Below are positions 31,902 to 40,567 of a DNA stretch of 64,000 nucleotides, one piece after another (the stretch's first letter is position 1; each line of letters begins with the position of its first letter). The DNA comes from Caryophanales bacterium UBA784. GTDB taxonomy: Bacteria > Bacillota_I > Bacilli_A > RFN20 > CAG-288. Both the position numbers and the translations under genes were made by a program. Location of the stretch: assembly GCA_002297045.1 (NCBI GenBank), contig DBJE01000003.1, forward strand, positions 124,001 through 188,000. Direction: 5' to 3'. The notes beneath the pieces were generated by a model, which was given only the letters and a program-made list of their open reading frames with translations, had not been told where the DNA came from and ran no database searches.

Positions 31902-32594
31902 CTATCTCCTTTTCCTGATTTTCTTTTTCCTTTCCTTTAAAATCCTATAAATCTGATAAGACACGGTGGAAACCGCCTTGCTTTGGATCTTTCCGATTTC
32001 TTTGAAGGACAGGCCAAGAAAGTACCTATTCCTCCTTTCCCGCTTTTCATTGCTCAGGCCATTCCTATAATTTTCAATATCGAACTTCCTCCTTGCCCTT
32101 TTTTCAAGGCTATCATCTTTTGCATGACTGTCGCCCCTGTAGCTGCTTTGGCAGATGTTATAGATCCGTGTTCCAAGCACCCGCCTTTCCTGGTGATATC
32201 GGATGGCCTGCGACTTGATCAGGCTTTTCCCTGCCCAATAGAACATTTTGCGGAGAAGCCGCCTGAAGGGACCTCTTGCTTCCTCATATTTTTCAATGCC
32301 TTGGACAATGGCTTTCTCCCTGGTTTGATAGACAATGTCGAACTCGAGAAAACTGTTTTTCTTGCACAAAGCTTCAGTATAGCGGATGATGTCAAATTTC
32401 GTCCGGAGAAAGACTTCCTCTTTTGCCTGCCGGTCGTTCTTCGCCTTCCTAACTAGTTCATCGATGGAATAGGAGGAAAAACTAATCCGCTTTCCCGACT
32501 CTTCTATCTCCTTTTCCAAACGGAAGGATGCAAAGGCGAAAATCGGAATGCAGAAAGAAGGAATGAGGATACAAAACCTGTTTTTCTGAATCAT
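31902..32594 (-). CDS. Sigma-70 family factor, SigH-like
   Basis: A 230-aa divergent sigma-70-type factor. It has SSYSIDELVRKAKNDRQAKEEVFLR, then FDIVYQTREKAIVQGIEKYEE, resembling region 2, and a C-terminal region-4 helix-turn-helix (FLGLSFKEIGKIQSKAVSTV). It directly follows rlmB on the same strand. The rlmB-(yacP)-sigH order is conserved in Bacillota, so a SigH relative is likely. The first 25 residues are hydrophobic and unlike sigma factors, so the true start may lie downstream. ATG 32594 has GGGAAAG upstream. The target regulon is unknown. Confidence 0.7.
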   Translation of the reverse strand: MIQKNRFCILIPSFCIPIFAFASFRLEKEIEESGKRISFSSYSIDELVRKAKNDRQAKEEVFLRTKFDIIRYTEALCKKNSFLEFDIVYQTREKAIVQGIEKYEEARGPFRRLLRKMFYWAGKSLIKSQAIRYHQERRVLGTRIYNICQSSYRGDSHAKDDSLEKRARRKFDIENYRNGLSNEKRERRNRYFLGLSFKEIGKIQSKAVSTVSYQIYRILKERKKKIRKRR

Positions 32595-32656
32595 AAACTT
32601 TCCCTGGCCAATCCGACCAGGCCTCCTTTTGCTAACGGAAAAAAGATGGCTATATA

Positions 32657-33403
32657 CTATTTTGCCTTCTTCTCAAGTTTTCTTCTGCGGCTGGAATTGA
32701 CTTCTGCGAGAAAGACTGCAGCTGCTATGGATGCATTAAGAGCCTTGACTTTACCAGGCAGGGGGATAGAGGCGACATAGTCGGAATTCTCCCGGACCAG
32801 TCGCGAGACGCCAAAGCCTTCGGAACCGACAACGAGGACGATTTTTCCGCTGTAATCGATTTTATCGTAGACATCCTTTCCTTCTCCGGCGCTGGAAACA
32901 ATCCAGTAGCCGGCCTTTTTCAAGGAATGGATAGTCTGGTTAAGGTTTGTCACCTGAACGATAGGAATGATTTCCTCTCCTCCTGTCGCAATCTTGGATA
33001 CGGTTGCCGTGACCTGTACCTGGCGATTCTTTCCGATGATGATCGCATCGACGTCAAAAGCGGTGGATGAGCGGATTATGGATCCGAAATTAACCGGATC
33101 CTCGATTCCGTCTAGCATGATGATAGTGGAATTTTCCTTTTCTTTTGTCTTTTCCAAAACGTCACTTAGTTCCGTATAGCGGAACTGAGGCATGGAACAG
33201 ACGGCTCCTTGATGGTTCCTATGGTCGCATAACGATCCAAGGGCATCTAAAGAAACCCTTTTGACAGGAACTTTCTTTTCCTTGGCTATCTGTAGGATTT
33301 CCTGATCTGGATGTGCCTGATTTAAGAAAACATGAATTGGCTTTCTTGTGCCGAGTAAGGCGTTCTTTACCGGAATCTTCCCGAAAACGATGTTTTTGTC
33401 CAT
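32657..33403 (-). CDS. rlmB: 23S rRNA 2'-O-ribose methyltransferase, TrmH/RlmB family
   Basis: A 248-aa SPOUT methyltransferase. The N-terminal L30e-like domain (KIPVKNALLG) is followed by the SPOUT domain with LDGIEDPVNFGSIIRSS, VVGSEGFGVSRL and IPLPGKVKALNASIAAAV, the knotted SAM site and motif 3. RlmB methylates G2251-type positions in 23S rRNA. Position next to a sigH-like gene agrees with the standard Bacillota gene order. The start ATG 33403 has GTGAGG about 13 nt upstream. Divergent from dnaE. Confidence 0.92.
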   Translation of the reverse strand: MDKNIVFGKIPVKNALLGTRKPIHVFLNQAHPDQEILQIAKEKKVPVKRVSLDALGSLCDHRNHQGAVCSMPQFRYTELSDVLEKTKEKENSTIIMLDGIEDPVNFGSIIRSSTAFDVDAIIIGKNRQVQVTATVSKIATGGEEIIPIVQVTNLNQTIHSLKKAGYWIVSSAGEGKDVYDKIDYSGKIVLVVGSEGFGVSRLVRENSDYVASIPLPGKVKALNASIAAAVFLAEVNSSRRRKLEKKAK

Positions 33404-33572
33404 GGTGGCATGGCCTCACTATAGTGTATTTAGAATATACGACAAATGGCAAAGAACCGCAAATGAGGAGTTCTATTTTCTTTTGCCACGCATTGCCTCT
33501 AAGGGCATAAAAGACTAACCCGTTACCTTTTTTCTTTGAAGAACAAAAGCAAAAGAGCCTTCTGAAATAGGG

Positions 33573-33578
33573 TATAAT
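33573..33578 (+). promoter_or_regulatory. dnaE -10 box, leaderless type
   Basis: TATAAT exactly 6 nt before the dnaE ATG at 33585. No spacing for a ribosome binding site. No good -35. Confidence 0.5.
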
Positions 33579-33584
33579 TGAGGC

Positions 33585-36527
33585 ATGCCATATAGTCCGC
33601 TGAATACCATCACCGCCTATCAATTCGGGGACTCCATTCTTTTGCCATCCTCTTATGTCACCCGTTGCAAGGAACTTGGATTTTCTGCCTGCGGAATCGC
33701 TGATTCGAATAGGTATGCCTACCCTTCCTTTGCTGAAAGCTGTGCGGCACAGGGAAGGAAGCCGGTTTTCGGACTGCGGATATCCCTTTCTTCCGCCGTT
33801 CGGGGAAGCTATCAGGGTGTCCTTTATATTAAAAACGAGCAAGGGTATAAGAACCTGTGTCTTCTTGTTTCCCGTCAGGAAGGAATCTATGGAACGGATT
33901 TGCTTAGCCAATACCAAGAAGGGCTCATTCTTGTCCTTGTCCTTGATGATCCTCTTTTTTATCAGGAAGAATACCAGAAAAGGGTGTCAAAAGAACTTTT
34001 TGCCTATTCTAAGGTCTTTGGCGGGGATTTCTATCTTGGCGTCTCCTTGGAAAGTAAGGCAGACAGGGAAGAATCAGAGACTCTTTATCGTTTTATCGAT
34101 GAAAGGGAGTATCAATCCCTTGCTTTTCCTTTGGCCCGGTACCTTTATAAGAATGATGCCGGCTCCTATGACCTTTTCCACTGTGCAGTCCATAAGCTGA
34201 CCTATGTTTCCAAAGGCGAATCCGGGCCGGAATTCCTTCTTTCTTCTTTTTCGGCTGAAAAGACATATCGGAAAAAGGAAATCCAGTCTGCTTCCGATAG
34301 GCTGAAAAAGATTGACTTCACGTTCTTTATCAAACGGGGTTCTTTAATCCGGTTTGAGAAGGAAGACGAGGAACTGAAAAGGAAAGCCACAGAGGGGCTT
34401 TCTTCCCGCTTTTCCGGGAAGAATATCCCTAAGGCTTATTCCGAAAGACTTGCGTACGAACTTTCTGTCATCCGGGAAAGGAAGTTCTCTTCTTATTTCC
34501 TTCTTGTCTGTGATTATGTCTCTCAGGCAAGAAAAAGGGGAATCTATGTCGGTCCGGGCCGTGGGTCAGCAGGGGGGTCCCTTGTCAGTTATTCCCTAGG
34601 GATAACCCAGATTGATCCTATTCAATACTCTCTGTCGTTCGAACGTTTCCTTAATCCAAAGAGAAAGACGAGGCCGGATATCGACAGGGATTTCGAGGAT
34701 ACACGGAGAAGGGAAGTCGTCAACTACCTTTTCCAGCGGTACGGGGAAAGACACTGTTCAGACATTATCACTTTTTCCACCCTTAAGCCACGCTCTGCCC
34801 TTAATCTAGTCGGAACCGCACTTAACTATCCTCCTTCCCGTAGGAAACCATTGACTTCCCTGCTTCCTGAGCAGGCCCCTGATTTTTCTTCCGCCTTAAA
34901 AGAAAGGCGTGTTTACCAAAAGGAAAAATATGAGAAACTTAGGAAGGACGACTATTATGCAAGCCTTGTGAAAAAGGCATCTGCGTTTCTCTCTCTTCCT
35001 ATCAATACATCTATTCATGCTGCCGGTATCATTCTTTCCCAAGAGGAAATCTATAAAAATGTCCCCTTAAGCAAGGGAAGGTCTGGAACAGCATTATACG
35101 AGTACCCATACAGGGAAAAATTAGGGTTCTTAAAGGTCGATATTCTTTCACTTGGCAATTTATCCTTTATTCATCAGATTGAGGATAAAAGGAAAGCGGA
35201 CGGGATTTCCCTTCCCTCTTTCAGGGATGACCTGGAAAATCCAAAAGTCTACGAAGAAATCAACGCCCTTCATCTCTGCAGGATCTTTCAACTGGATAAT
35301 TCCAATGGGATTAAGAAGGCCATAGAGGAAATCACCCCGGACTCCTTTAAGGACATTGCCTCCCTTCTTGCCCTGTACCGTCCAGGACCAAGGAACTATA
35401 TCTCCAGCTTTGCCAAGCGGAAAAAGGGAAGGGAAAAGATTGTCTACCCTTCTAAGCTTCTTGAGCCGATTCTTAAGGATACTTACGGAATCAGGGTTTA
35501 TCAGGAACAGGTCAGGCAGTCGGTTATGGCCTTTGCCGGCTTTTCCGCAAGTGATGCGGATCTTTTCCGGCGCGCGATTTCCAAAAAGGACATCGGCAAA
35601 AGGAAACAGTACGAGCCTCTGTTTTATCTCGGTGCAGAGAAAAATGGAGTCGACGATGTAACGGCCAAAGGCATCTATCAGGATATCCTGAAGTTTGCCG
35701 GATACGGGTTTAACAAATCCCATGCCTATTGTTATTCCTTGATTACCTATCAGTTGCTTTATTACAAGGCCCTCTATCCAAAGGAATTCTATGAATGCGC
35801 CTTTTCGTCGACTTCCCTTGGGTCAGTGAAGTCCATCCAGCTTAGGCAGGAATTAAAGGACAAGGGGATAACCAGGGGTAGAGTGGATGTAAACTTTTCC
35901 TTGTCTAGTCACTATTATCTAGAGGGGAAGACCTTCCGTATTCCTCTTTCCTGTGTGAAACAGACGGACAGAAAAGTCCTTGATCTGATTGTCGAGGCAC
36001 GAAAGGAAAGAGGAGCATTCCTCTCTTTTTATGACTTCTTTGTCAAACTTGATGGAAAGATTTCCTCTTCTTCTCTGAAAACCATCTATGCCCTGATAGA
36101 AGCAGGTGCATTCGATTCCCTTTCCCCCTTCCGGGAGGGAAGGAAAAAGTGTGCCGGTCTCTATCTCTCCTATGCCTCTATGTCGTTTCCTCCAGAGCAG
36201 GTCCCTGCCATAGAGGAGAGGAAACAGGATGAAGGAATCGTTCTGAGGCAGGAAAAGTCCGCCATAGGACTGATTAGGTCAAGACGTCTCTCCTCCCTTT
36301 GCTTCCGTAAAGGATATAAGACGAGGATTGTCTCCGATGTCTCTTTGCTTTCTAACCGGGGGAGGATTACGGCAATAACGGAAATCGGGGAGTATACCCT
36401 TCTCCTTCGGCAGAAGGCAGACAGGGAAAAAGGAGGTATCATCCTTATTCCGGATGAGGATTTCCATCCGGAAAAAAGCTGGCTTTATCCAAGAAGTTAT
36501 CTTTATCAGGGAAAGGAAGAAAAATAA
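33585..36527 (+). CDS. dnaE: DNA polymerase III alpha subunit, DnaE type
   Basis: A 980-aa DnaE-group C-family polymerase, the short Bacillota form. The catalytic triad sits in RPDIDRDFED with the third Asp in LKVDILSLGN, and GPGRGSAGGSLVSY, FNKSHAYCYSLI and a C-terminal OB/tail region follow. The PHP domain at the N-terminus is degenerate: the HxH of active forms is absent (residues 5-15, PLNTITAYQFG) and the TDH motif reads ADSN. So this PHP is probably not an active nuclease. Leaderless by the -10 at 33573. It starts an operon with polA (6-nt gap) and mutM::coaE. Confidence 0.93.
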   Translation: MPYSPLNTITAYQFGDSILLPSSYVTRCKELGFSACGIADSNRYAYPSFAESCAAQGRKPVFGLRISLSSAVRGSYQGVLYIKNEQGYKNLCLLVSRQEGIYGTDLLSQYQEGLILVLVLDDPLFYQEEYQKRVSKELFAYSKVFGGDFYLGVSLESKADREESETLYRFIDEREYQSLAFPLARYLYKNDAGSYDLFHCAVHKLTYVSKGESGPEFLLSSFSAEKTYRKKEIQSASDRLKKIDFTFFIKRGSLIRFEKEDEELKRKATEGLSSRFSGKNIPKAYSERLAYELSVIRERKFSSYFLLVCDYVSQARKRGIYVGPGRGSAGGSLVSYSLGITQIDPIQYSLSFERFLNPKRKTRPDIDRDFEDTRRREVVNYLFQRYGERHCSDIITFSTLKPRSALNLVGTALNYPPSRRKPLTSLLPEQAPDFSSALKERRVYQKEKYEKLRKDDYYASLVKKASAFLSLPINTSIHAAGIILSQEEIYKNVPLSKGRSGTALYEYPYREKLGFLKVDILSLGNLSFIHQIEDKRKADGISLPSFRDDLENPKVYEEINALHLCRIFQLDNSNGIKKAIEEITPDSFKDIASLLALYRPGPRNYISSFAKRKKGREKIVYPSKLLEPILKDTYGIRVYQEQVRQSVMAFAGFSASDADLFRRAISKKDIGKRKQYEPLFYLGAEKNGVDDVTAKGIYQDILKFAGYGFNKSHAYCYSLITYQLLYYKALYPKEFYECAFSSTSLGSVKSIQLRQELKDKGITRGRVDVNFSLSSHYYLEGKTFRIPLSCVKQTDRKVLDLIVEARKERGAFLSFYDFFVKLDGKISSSSLKTIYALIEAGAFDSLSPFREGRKKCAGLYLSYASMSFPPEQVPAIEERKQDEGIVLRQEKSAIGLIRSRRLSSLCFRKGYKTRIVSDVSLLSNRGRITAITEIGEYTLLLRQKADREKGGIILIPDEDFHPEKSWLYPRSYLYQGKEEK

Positions 36528-36533
36528 ACACTT

Positions 36534-39158
36534 ATGGCTAAGACATTCATTATCGATGGTAATTCGCTCTTGTTCCGTGCCTATTATTCCACTGCCTATT
36601 CCGGCGACCTAAGGAAGACAAAAGAAGGTCTTCCGGTCAATGCCCTGTATTCCCTTCACAACAGGAGGAAGAAAATCAAGGCCCAGGCTAAGCCTGGCGA
36701 CCATCTTTTTGTCAGCTTCGATACGGGCGAGCCGACTTTCCGCAAAAAGGAATTCAAAGACTATAAGGCCCAGCGGCAGAAGGCACCGGATGAACTGATT
36801 GCCCAGATGCCCTTGGCCAGAGAGAGGCTGACTGACAGGAACATCTTCTGGGATGAGAAAACGGGATATGAGGGAGACGACCTTGCGGGATCAAGGGCAA
36901 AATACGCTTGCGGAAAAGGAGACGAGGTCTATCTTTATACTTCAGACAAGGATTTTCTTCAGCTTCTCGACTTCTCTGACCATATTTCCCTTGTGTTCCT
37001 GAAAAAGGGACTGACGGAAACAATTGTTTATACCAAAAACAACCTGAAACAGCTTAGGGATCTTTATCCTAATCAGATTCCTGACTTCAAAGGAATAGCC
37101 GGCGATTCGAGCGACAATTATCCTGGCATTGAGGGCGTAGGGGAGAAATCCGCCAAGAAGCTTCTTGACCAGTATCATGATCTTGACGGAATCCTTGCCT
37201 ATGCCAAGGGGAATAGGAAGAGCAAGCTATGCCAGAAAATCGTGCAGGGGGAAAAGGACGCCAGATTCTTTAAGAGCCTAGCCACCATCAGGACGGATAT
37301 CGATAGGAAGGAAGACTATGAGAAGAGCAAGTATACTCCTTATCTTAAGTCTAAGCTCAGGAAGTTCTATACGGAATTCCAGTTTTCCAAATTTGCCTCC
37401 CAGGTTGACAAAAGGCCTGGAAGGCAAGACGATCTTTCCGACCATCAAAGGACGCTTTTTGAGTCGGTCGGGGAGCCGATCAAGGAGAACAAGGACTTAG
37501 GAGAGGAAATTGTCGTCCATTCTTTTCGGGAAATTAAGGAAGAGGTCAAAGGAATCACCTACGATGCTTCCTTAGAAAACGAAAACCTTGCCAGGCTTTA
37601 TGGTTTTGCCTTGGCAGGAGAGAAAAACACTTATCTTATTTCCCACCAGGATGCTAGGAAAGACCCTGACTTTCTTTCCTATCTTTCCGACGAAGGGAAG
37701 AAGAAGTCTGTCTATGATTTAAAGGGGCTTATCGTTCTTCTTAGCCGCTTTGGTTATCCACAGATTAAGGGTGTCGATTTTGACCTTCTTCTCTCTACCT
37801 ATCTTCTTAATCCGGATGCCGGACAGAAACGCAACGATCTTTTCTTTTCCTATGGGATAACTCTTGACCGGCAGAAGAATCTTTCCGGGCAATGCATCTT
37901 CCATACTCTGGCCTTGAAGGATAAGGTACTTAGCGACCTGAAGAAGAATCAGGAAGACGGACTATTCTATCAAGTCGAGCTTCCGCTAAGCCGCATCTTG
38001 GCCGGAAGGGAAATCGAGGGCTTCCCAAGGGATAAACCGACTTTGGCGAAAATCAACGAAGAATATACCCAGATTCTCTCCTCCCTGGAAAAGAAAATCA
38101 GGGAATATGCGGGGAAGGACTTTAAAATCTCCTCTCCGAAACAGGTTGAGCAGGTCCTGTTTACGGATTTAGGCATTCAGAAGTATAAAGGGGAGAAAGG
38201 AACGGGCATTGATGTCCTTCTTGCCCATCAGAATGACCATCCGATTGTCCCTTTGATTATCCAGTACCGCAAATACTCTAAACTTGTCTCCGGATATACT
38301 TCCTCTCTGCCAGACCATGTCGGAAAGGACGGGAAAATCCATGCCCTTTATAATCAGGCCCTCACTTCGACCGGCCGTCTAAGTAGGAGCGAACCGAACC
38401 TTCAGAACATTTCTATCCGGGATGAAGAAGGGAAAACTATCCGCAAGGCTTTTTTCTACCCTGGGGATGATTACTATAGGCTCTCCTTAGACTATTCCCA
38501 GATTGAGTTGCGGAGGCTTGCCCATGTCGGAAAAATTAAGACTCTCAGGGAAATCTTCCAGGAGGGTAAGGACATCCATAAGGCCACTGCAAGCCGGGTC
38601 TTCCATGTTCCTTTCGATGAAGTGACCAGTGAAAGGCGAAGACGGGCCAAGGCAGTGAATTTCGGCATCGTCTATGGCATCTCCGCCTACGGCCTCTCTC
38701 AGCAGCTTGGTATTTCCAGCGGGGAGGCAAAAGACCTGATCGGGCAGTTCAAGCAGACATTTGAGGGTCTTGATGAATTCGAACAGGGCTGTATCAATCA
38801 GGCGAAGGAAAAAGGATATGTGACTACCATCTTAAACCGTAGACGGTATCTTAAGGACATCAATTCTTCTAACCGCGCCCTGCGTTCTTTCTCCGAGCGG
38901 GCGAGTGTCAACAGTGTGATTCAGGGGTCTGCCGCCGATTTAAGGAAGGTAAGCAGGATCAAGGTCAATGATTTACTCAAGGACTATAAGACAAAGACTA
39001 TCCTTCAAATCCACGACGAACTTCTCTTTAAAGTGCCGAAAGAGGAATTAGACATTATCCAGCCTAAGCTTGCCTATGTCAGGGAACATGCAAGGGAGCT
39101 TTCCGTTCCGCTCAAGGTCGACGGTGAGGCGGCAAAGACCTGGTACGAGGTGCACTAG
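36534..39158 (+). CDS. polA: DNA polymerase I
   Basis: An 874-aa Pol I acting in repair and Okazaki fragment processing. The N-terminal 5'-3' exonuclease has FIIDGNSLLFRAYY, SFDTGEPTFRKKEFKDYKAQR, YTSDKDFLQLL and GIEGVGEKSAKKLL. The middle 3'-5' exonuclease-like domain lacks the DxE motif (it reads YDAS), so proofreading is likely lost, as in Bacillus. The polymerase domain has TGRLSRSEPNLQNI, LDYSQIELRRLAHV, RRRAKAVNFGIVYG and QIHDELLFKV. It lies 6 nt after dnaE and 1 nt before the fused mutM::coaE gene. Confidence 0.95.
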   Translation: MAKTFIIDGNSLLFRAYYSTAYSGDLRKTKEGLPVNALYSLHNRRKKIKAQAKPGDHLFVSFDTGEPTFRKKEFKDYKAQRQKAPDELIAQMPLARERLTDRNIFWDEKTGYEGDDLAGSRAKYACGKGDEVYLYTSDKDFLQLLDFSDHISLVFLKKGLTETIVYTKNNLKQLRDLYPNQIPDFKGIAGDSSDNYPGIEGVGEKSAKKLLDQYHDLDGILAYAKGNRKSKLCQKIVQGEKDARFFKSLATIRTDIDRKEDYEKSKYTPYLKSKLRKFYTEFQFSKFASQVDKRPGRQDDLSDHQRTLFESVGEPIKENKDLGEEIVVHSFREIKEEVKGITYDASLENENLARLYGFALAGEKNTYLISHQDARKDPDFLSYLSDEGKKKSVYDLKGLIVLLSRFGYPQIKGVDFDLLLSTYLLNPDAGQKRNDLFFSYGITLDRQKNLSGQCIFHTLALKDKVLSDLKKNQEDGLFYQVELPLSRILAGREIEGFPRDKPTLAKINEEYTQILSSLEKKIREYAGKDFKISSPKQVEQVLFTDLGIQKYKGEKGTGIDVLLAHQNDHPIVPLIIQYRKYSKLVSGYTSSLPDHVGKDGKIHALYNQALTSTGRLSRSEPNLQNISIRDEEGKTIRKAFFYPGDDYYRLSLDYSQIELRRLAHVGKIKTLREIFQEGKDIHKATASRVFHVPFDEVTSERRRRAKAVNFGIVYGISAYGLSQQLGISSGEAKDLIGQFKQTFEGLDEFEQGCINQAKEKGYVTTILNRRRYLKDINSSNRALRSFSERASVNSVIQGSAADLRKVSRIKVNDLLKDYKTKTILQIHDELLFKVPKEELDIIQPKLAYVREHARELSVPLKVDGEAAKTWYEVH

Positions 39159-39159
39159 A

Positions 39160-40539
39160 ATGCCTGAGCTTCCGGAAGTCGAGACGGTCAGAAGAGAATT
39201 AGAGAAGAGAATCATCGGAAAAGTCTTTGCCTCCCCGACTATTTACTTCCCTAAAAGGATTAAAAGCGACATTTCCGTTTTTTCTTCCCGGATAGCGGAT
39301 AAGAAAATCCTTTCCCTCTCCCGGAGAGGAAAATTCCTGATTTTCCATCTTTCAATGGGATGGAAACTCCTTTTCCATCTAAGAAGGGAAGGGAAACTTT
39401 ATGTCGTCGGACAGGAAGGGTATTCTCTTTCCCACCTCTCTCTCTTCCTCCCTTTTAAAGATGGCAAGGATGCACTTGCCTTCTATGACGTGAGAAAATT
39501 CGGTGTCTGTTATCTTCTGAGAGAAGAAGAGGAGGGTCCTCTCTCCTTGCTTGGAAAAGAACCGTTTGATTTTACGGACGATGGTTTTTTCTCTCTTCTC
39601 CATGGAAAGAGAGGAAGGATTAAGGAAGTGCTAAGGGATCAGAAGACAGTTTCCGGAATAGGGAACATCTATGCCGATGAAATCTGCTTCGCCGCAAAAG
39701 TCTCTCCCTTCAAGAAAGCCAATATCCTTAGCAAGGAAGAAACTTCCTCCCTTTTGCAAAATGCCAAGGAAATTCTTTCAAAGGCGATAAAGGAACATGG
39801 TTCGACAGTCAGAAGCTATAAGGCGAGTCAAAAAGTCACTGGCTCCTACCAGTCCTTCTTAAAGGTCTATGGCCGGGAAGGAAAAGACTGCCTTGTCTGC
39901 AAAAGAACGGAAATCAGGAAAAGAAGCCTGGATGGGAGAGGAACCTGTTTCTGCCCCTATTGTCAGAAAAGGGGGATAACCCTCGCCGTTACCGGAAAAA
40001 TCGCTTCCGGTAAGTCCTTGGCCACATCCTATTTTGGAAAACACGGTTTTCTTACTCTTTCCTGCGATGAAATCGTCCATGGCATCTACCAGGACGGGAA
40101 GGAAAGGGAAGAAATAAAGAAAGCATTCCCTTTGATCTTCACTCCCTTATTTGATAAGGCCAAGGTCACTTTGCTTCTGGAAACCGATTCCGGTTTTAAG
40201 CATAGCTATCTTTCTTTGATTAACCATAAGGTCCAAAGAAAAGTCACAGACTTTCTTAACCAGAACGATGGAAAAGACATCGCCGTGGAAGTCCCTTTGC
40301 TATTTGACAGCCATAGGGAACACTTATTCCAGTATTTAGTAGGGGTAGAAACTACGAAGCAATTAAAGCATCTTAAGGAAAGAGGCGGAAATGCCAGCCA
40401 GATGAAGTTCAACGGGCTCAATTCCTATGATCGGCACCGGAACGAACTTGACTTTATCCTTAAGAGCGACGGAACAAAAAAGGAATTAGAAAAACAGGTG
40501 GTCTCCGTCATCAGGAAAAGGAAAGAAAAAGAAAAATAG
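39160..40539 (+). CDS. MutM (Fpg) DNA glycosylase fused to CoaE dephospho-CoA kinase
   Basis: A single 459-aa ORF. Residues 1-270 are Fpg: MPELPEVETV (catalytic Pro2 and Glu3), a helix-two-turn-helix (VSGIGNIYADEICF), and a zinc finger with Cys244, Cys247, Cys265, Cys268. With no linker, the chain passes at about residue 272 into a P-loop (TGKIASGKS, 278-286), followed by a DEIVHG motif, EVPLLFD and the CoaE lid. CoaE phosphorylates dephospho-CoA. In most Bacillota mutM and coaE are adjacent separate genes after polA, so this is a fusion of neighbours. The start ATG 39160 follows the polA stop by 1 nt; GAGGTG lies before the stop. The frame to 39070 is rejected. Confidence 0.93.
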   Translation: MPELPEVETVRRELEKRIIGKVFASPTIYFPKRIKSDISVFSSRIADKKILSLSRRGKFLIFHLSMGWKLLFHLRREGKLYVVGQEGYSLSHLSLFLPFKDGKDALAFYDVRKFGVCYLLREEEEGPLSLLGKEPFDFTDDGFFSLLHGKRGRIKEVLRDQKTVSGIGNIYADEICFAAKVSPFKKANILSKEETSSLLQNAKEILSKAIKEHGSTVRSYKASQKVTGSYQSFLKVYGREGKDCLVCKRTEIRKRSLDGRGTCFCPYCQKRGITLAVTGKIASGKSLATSYFGKHGFLTLSCDEIVHGIYQDGKEREEIKKAFPLIFTPLFDKAKVTLLLETDSGFKHSYLSLINHKVQRKVTDFLNQNDGKDIAVEVPLLFDSHREHLFQYLVGVETTKQLKHLKERGGNASQMKFNGLNSYDRHRNELDFILKSDGTKKELEKQVVSVIRKRKEKEK

Positions 40540-40567
40540 GACGGCGTTGCGTCCTATTTCTTTTTTG
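40532..40567. terminator. Bidirectional terminator
   Basis: A 9-bp stem (AAATAGGAC / GTCCTATTT) with an 8-nt loop and T or A runs outside, between the convergent mutM::coaE and GT4 genes. Confidence 0.85.

Noticed and set aside
33219..33917. Long minus-strand frame across the rlmB and dnaE starts
   Set aside because: It overlaps two real genes in another frame, has no ribosome binding site and no protein-like pattern.
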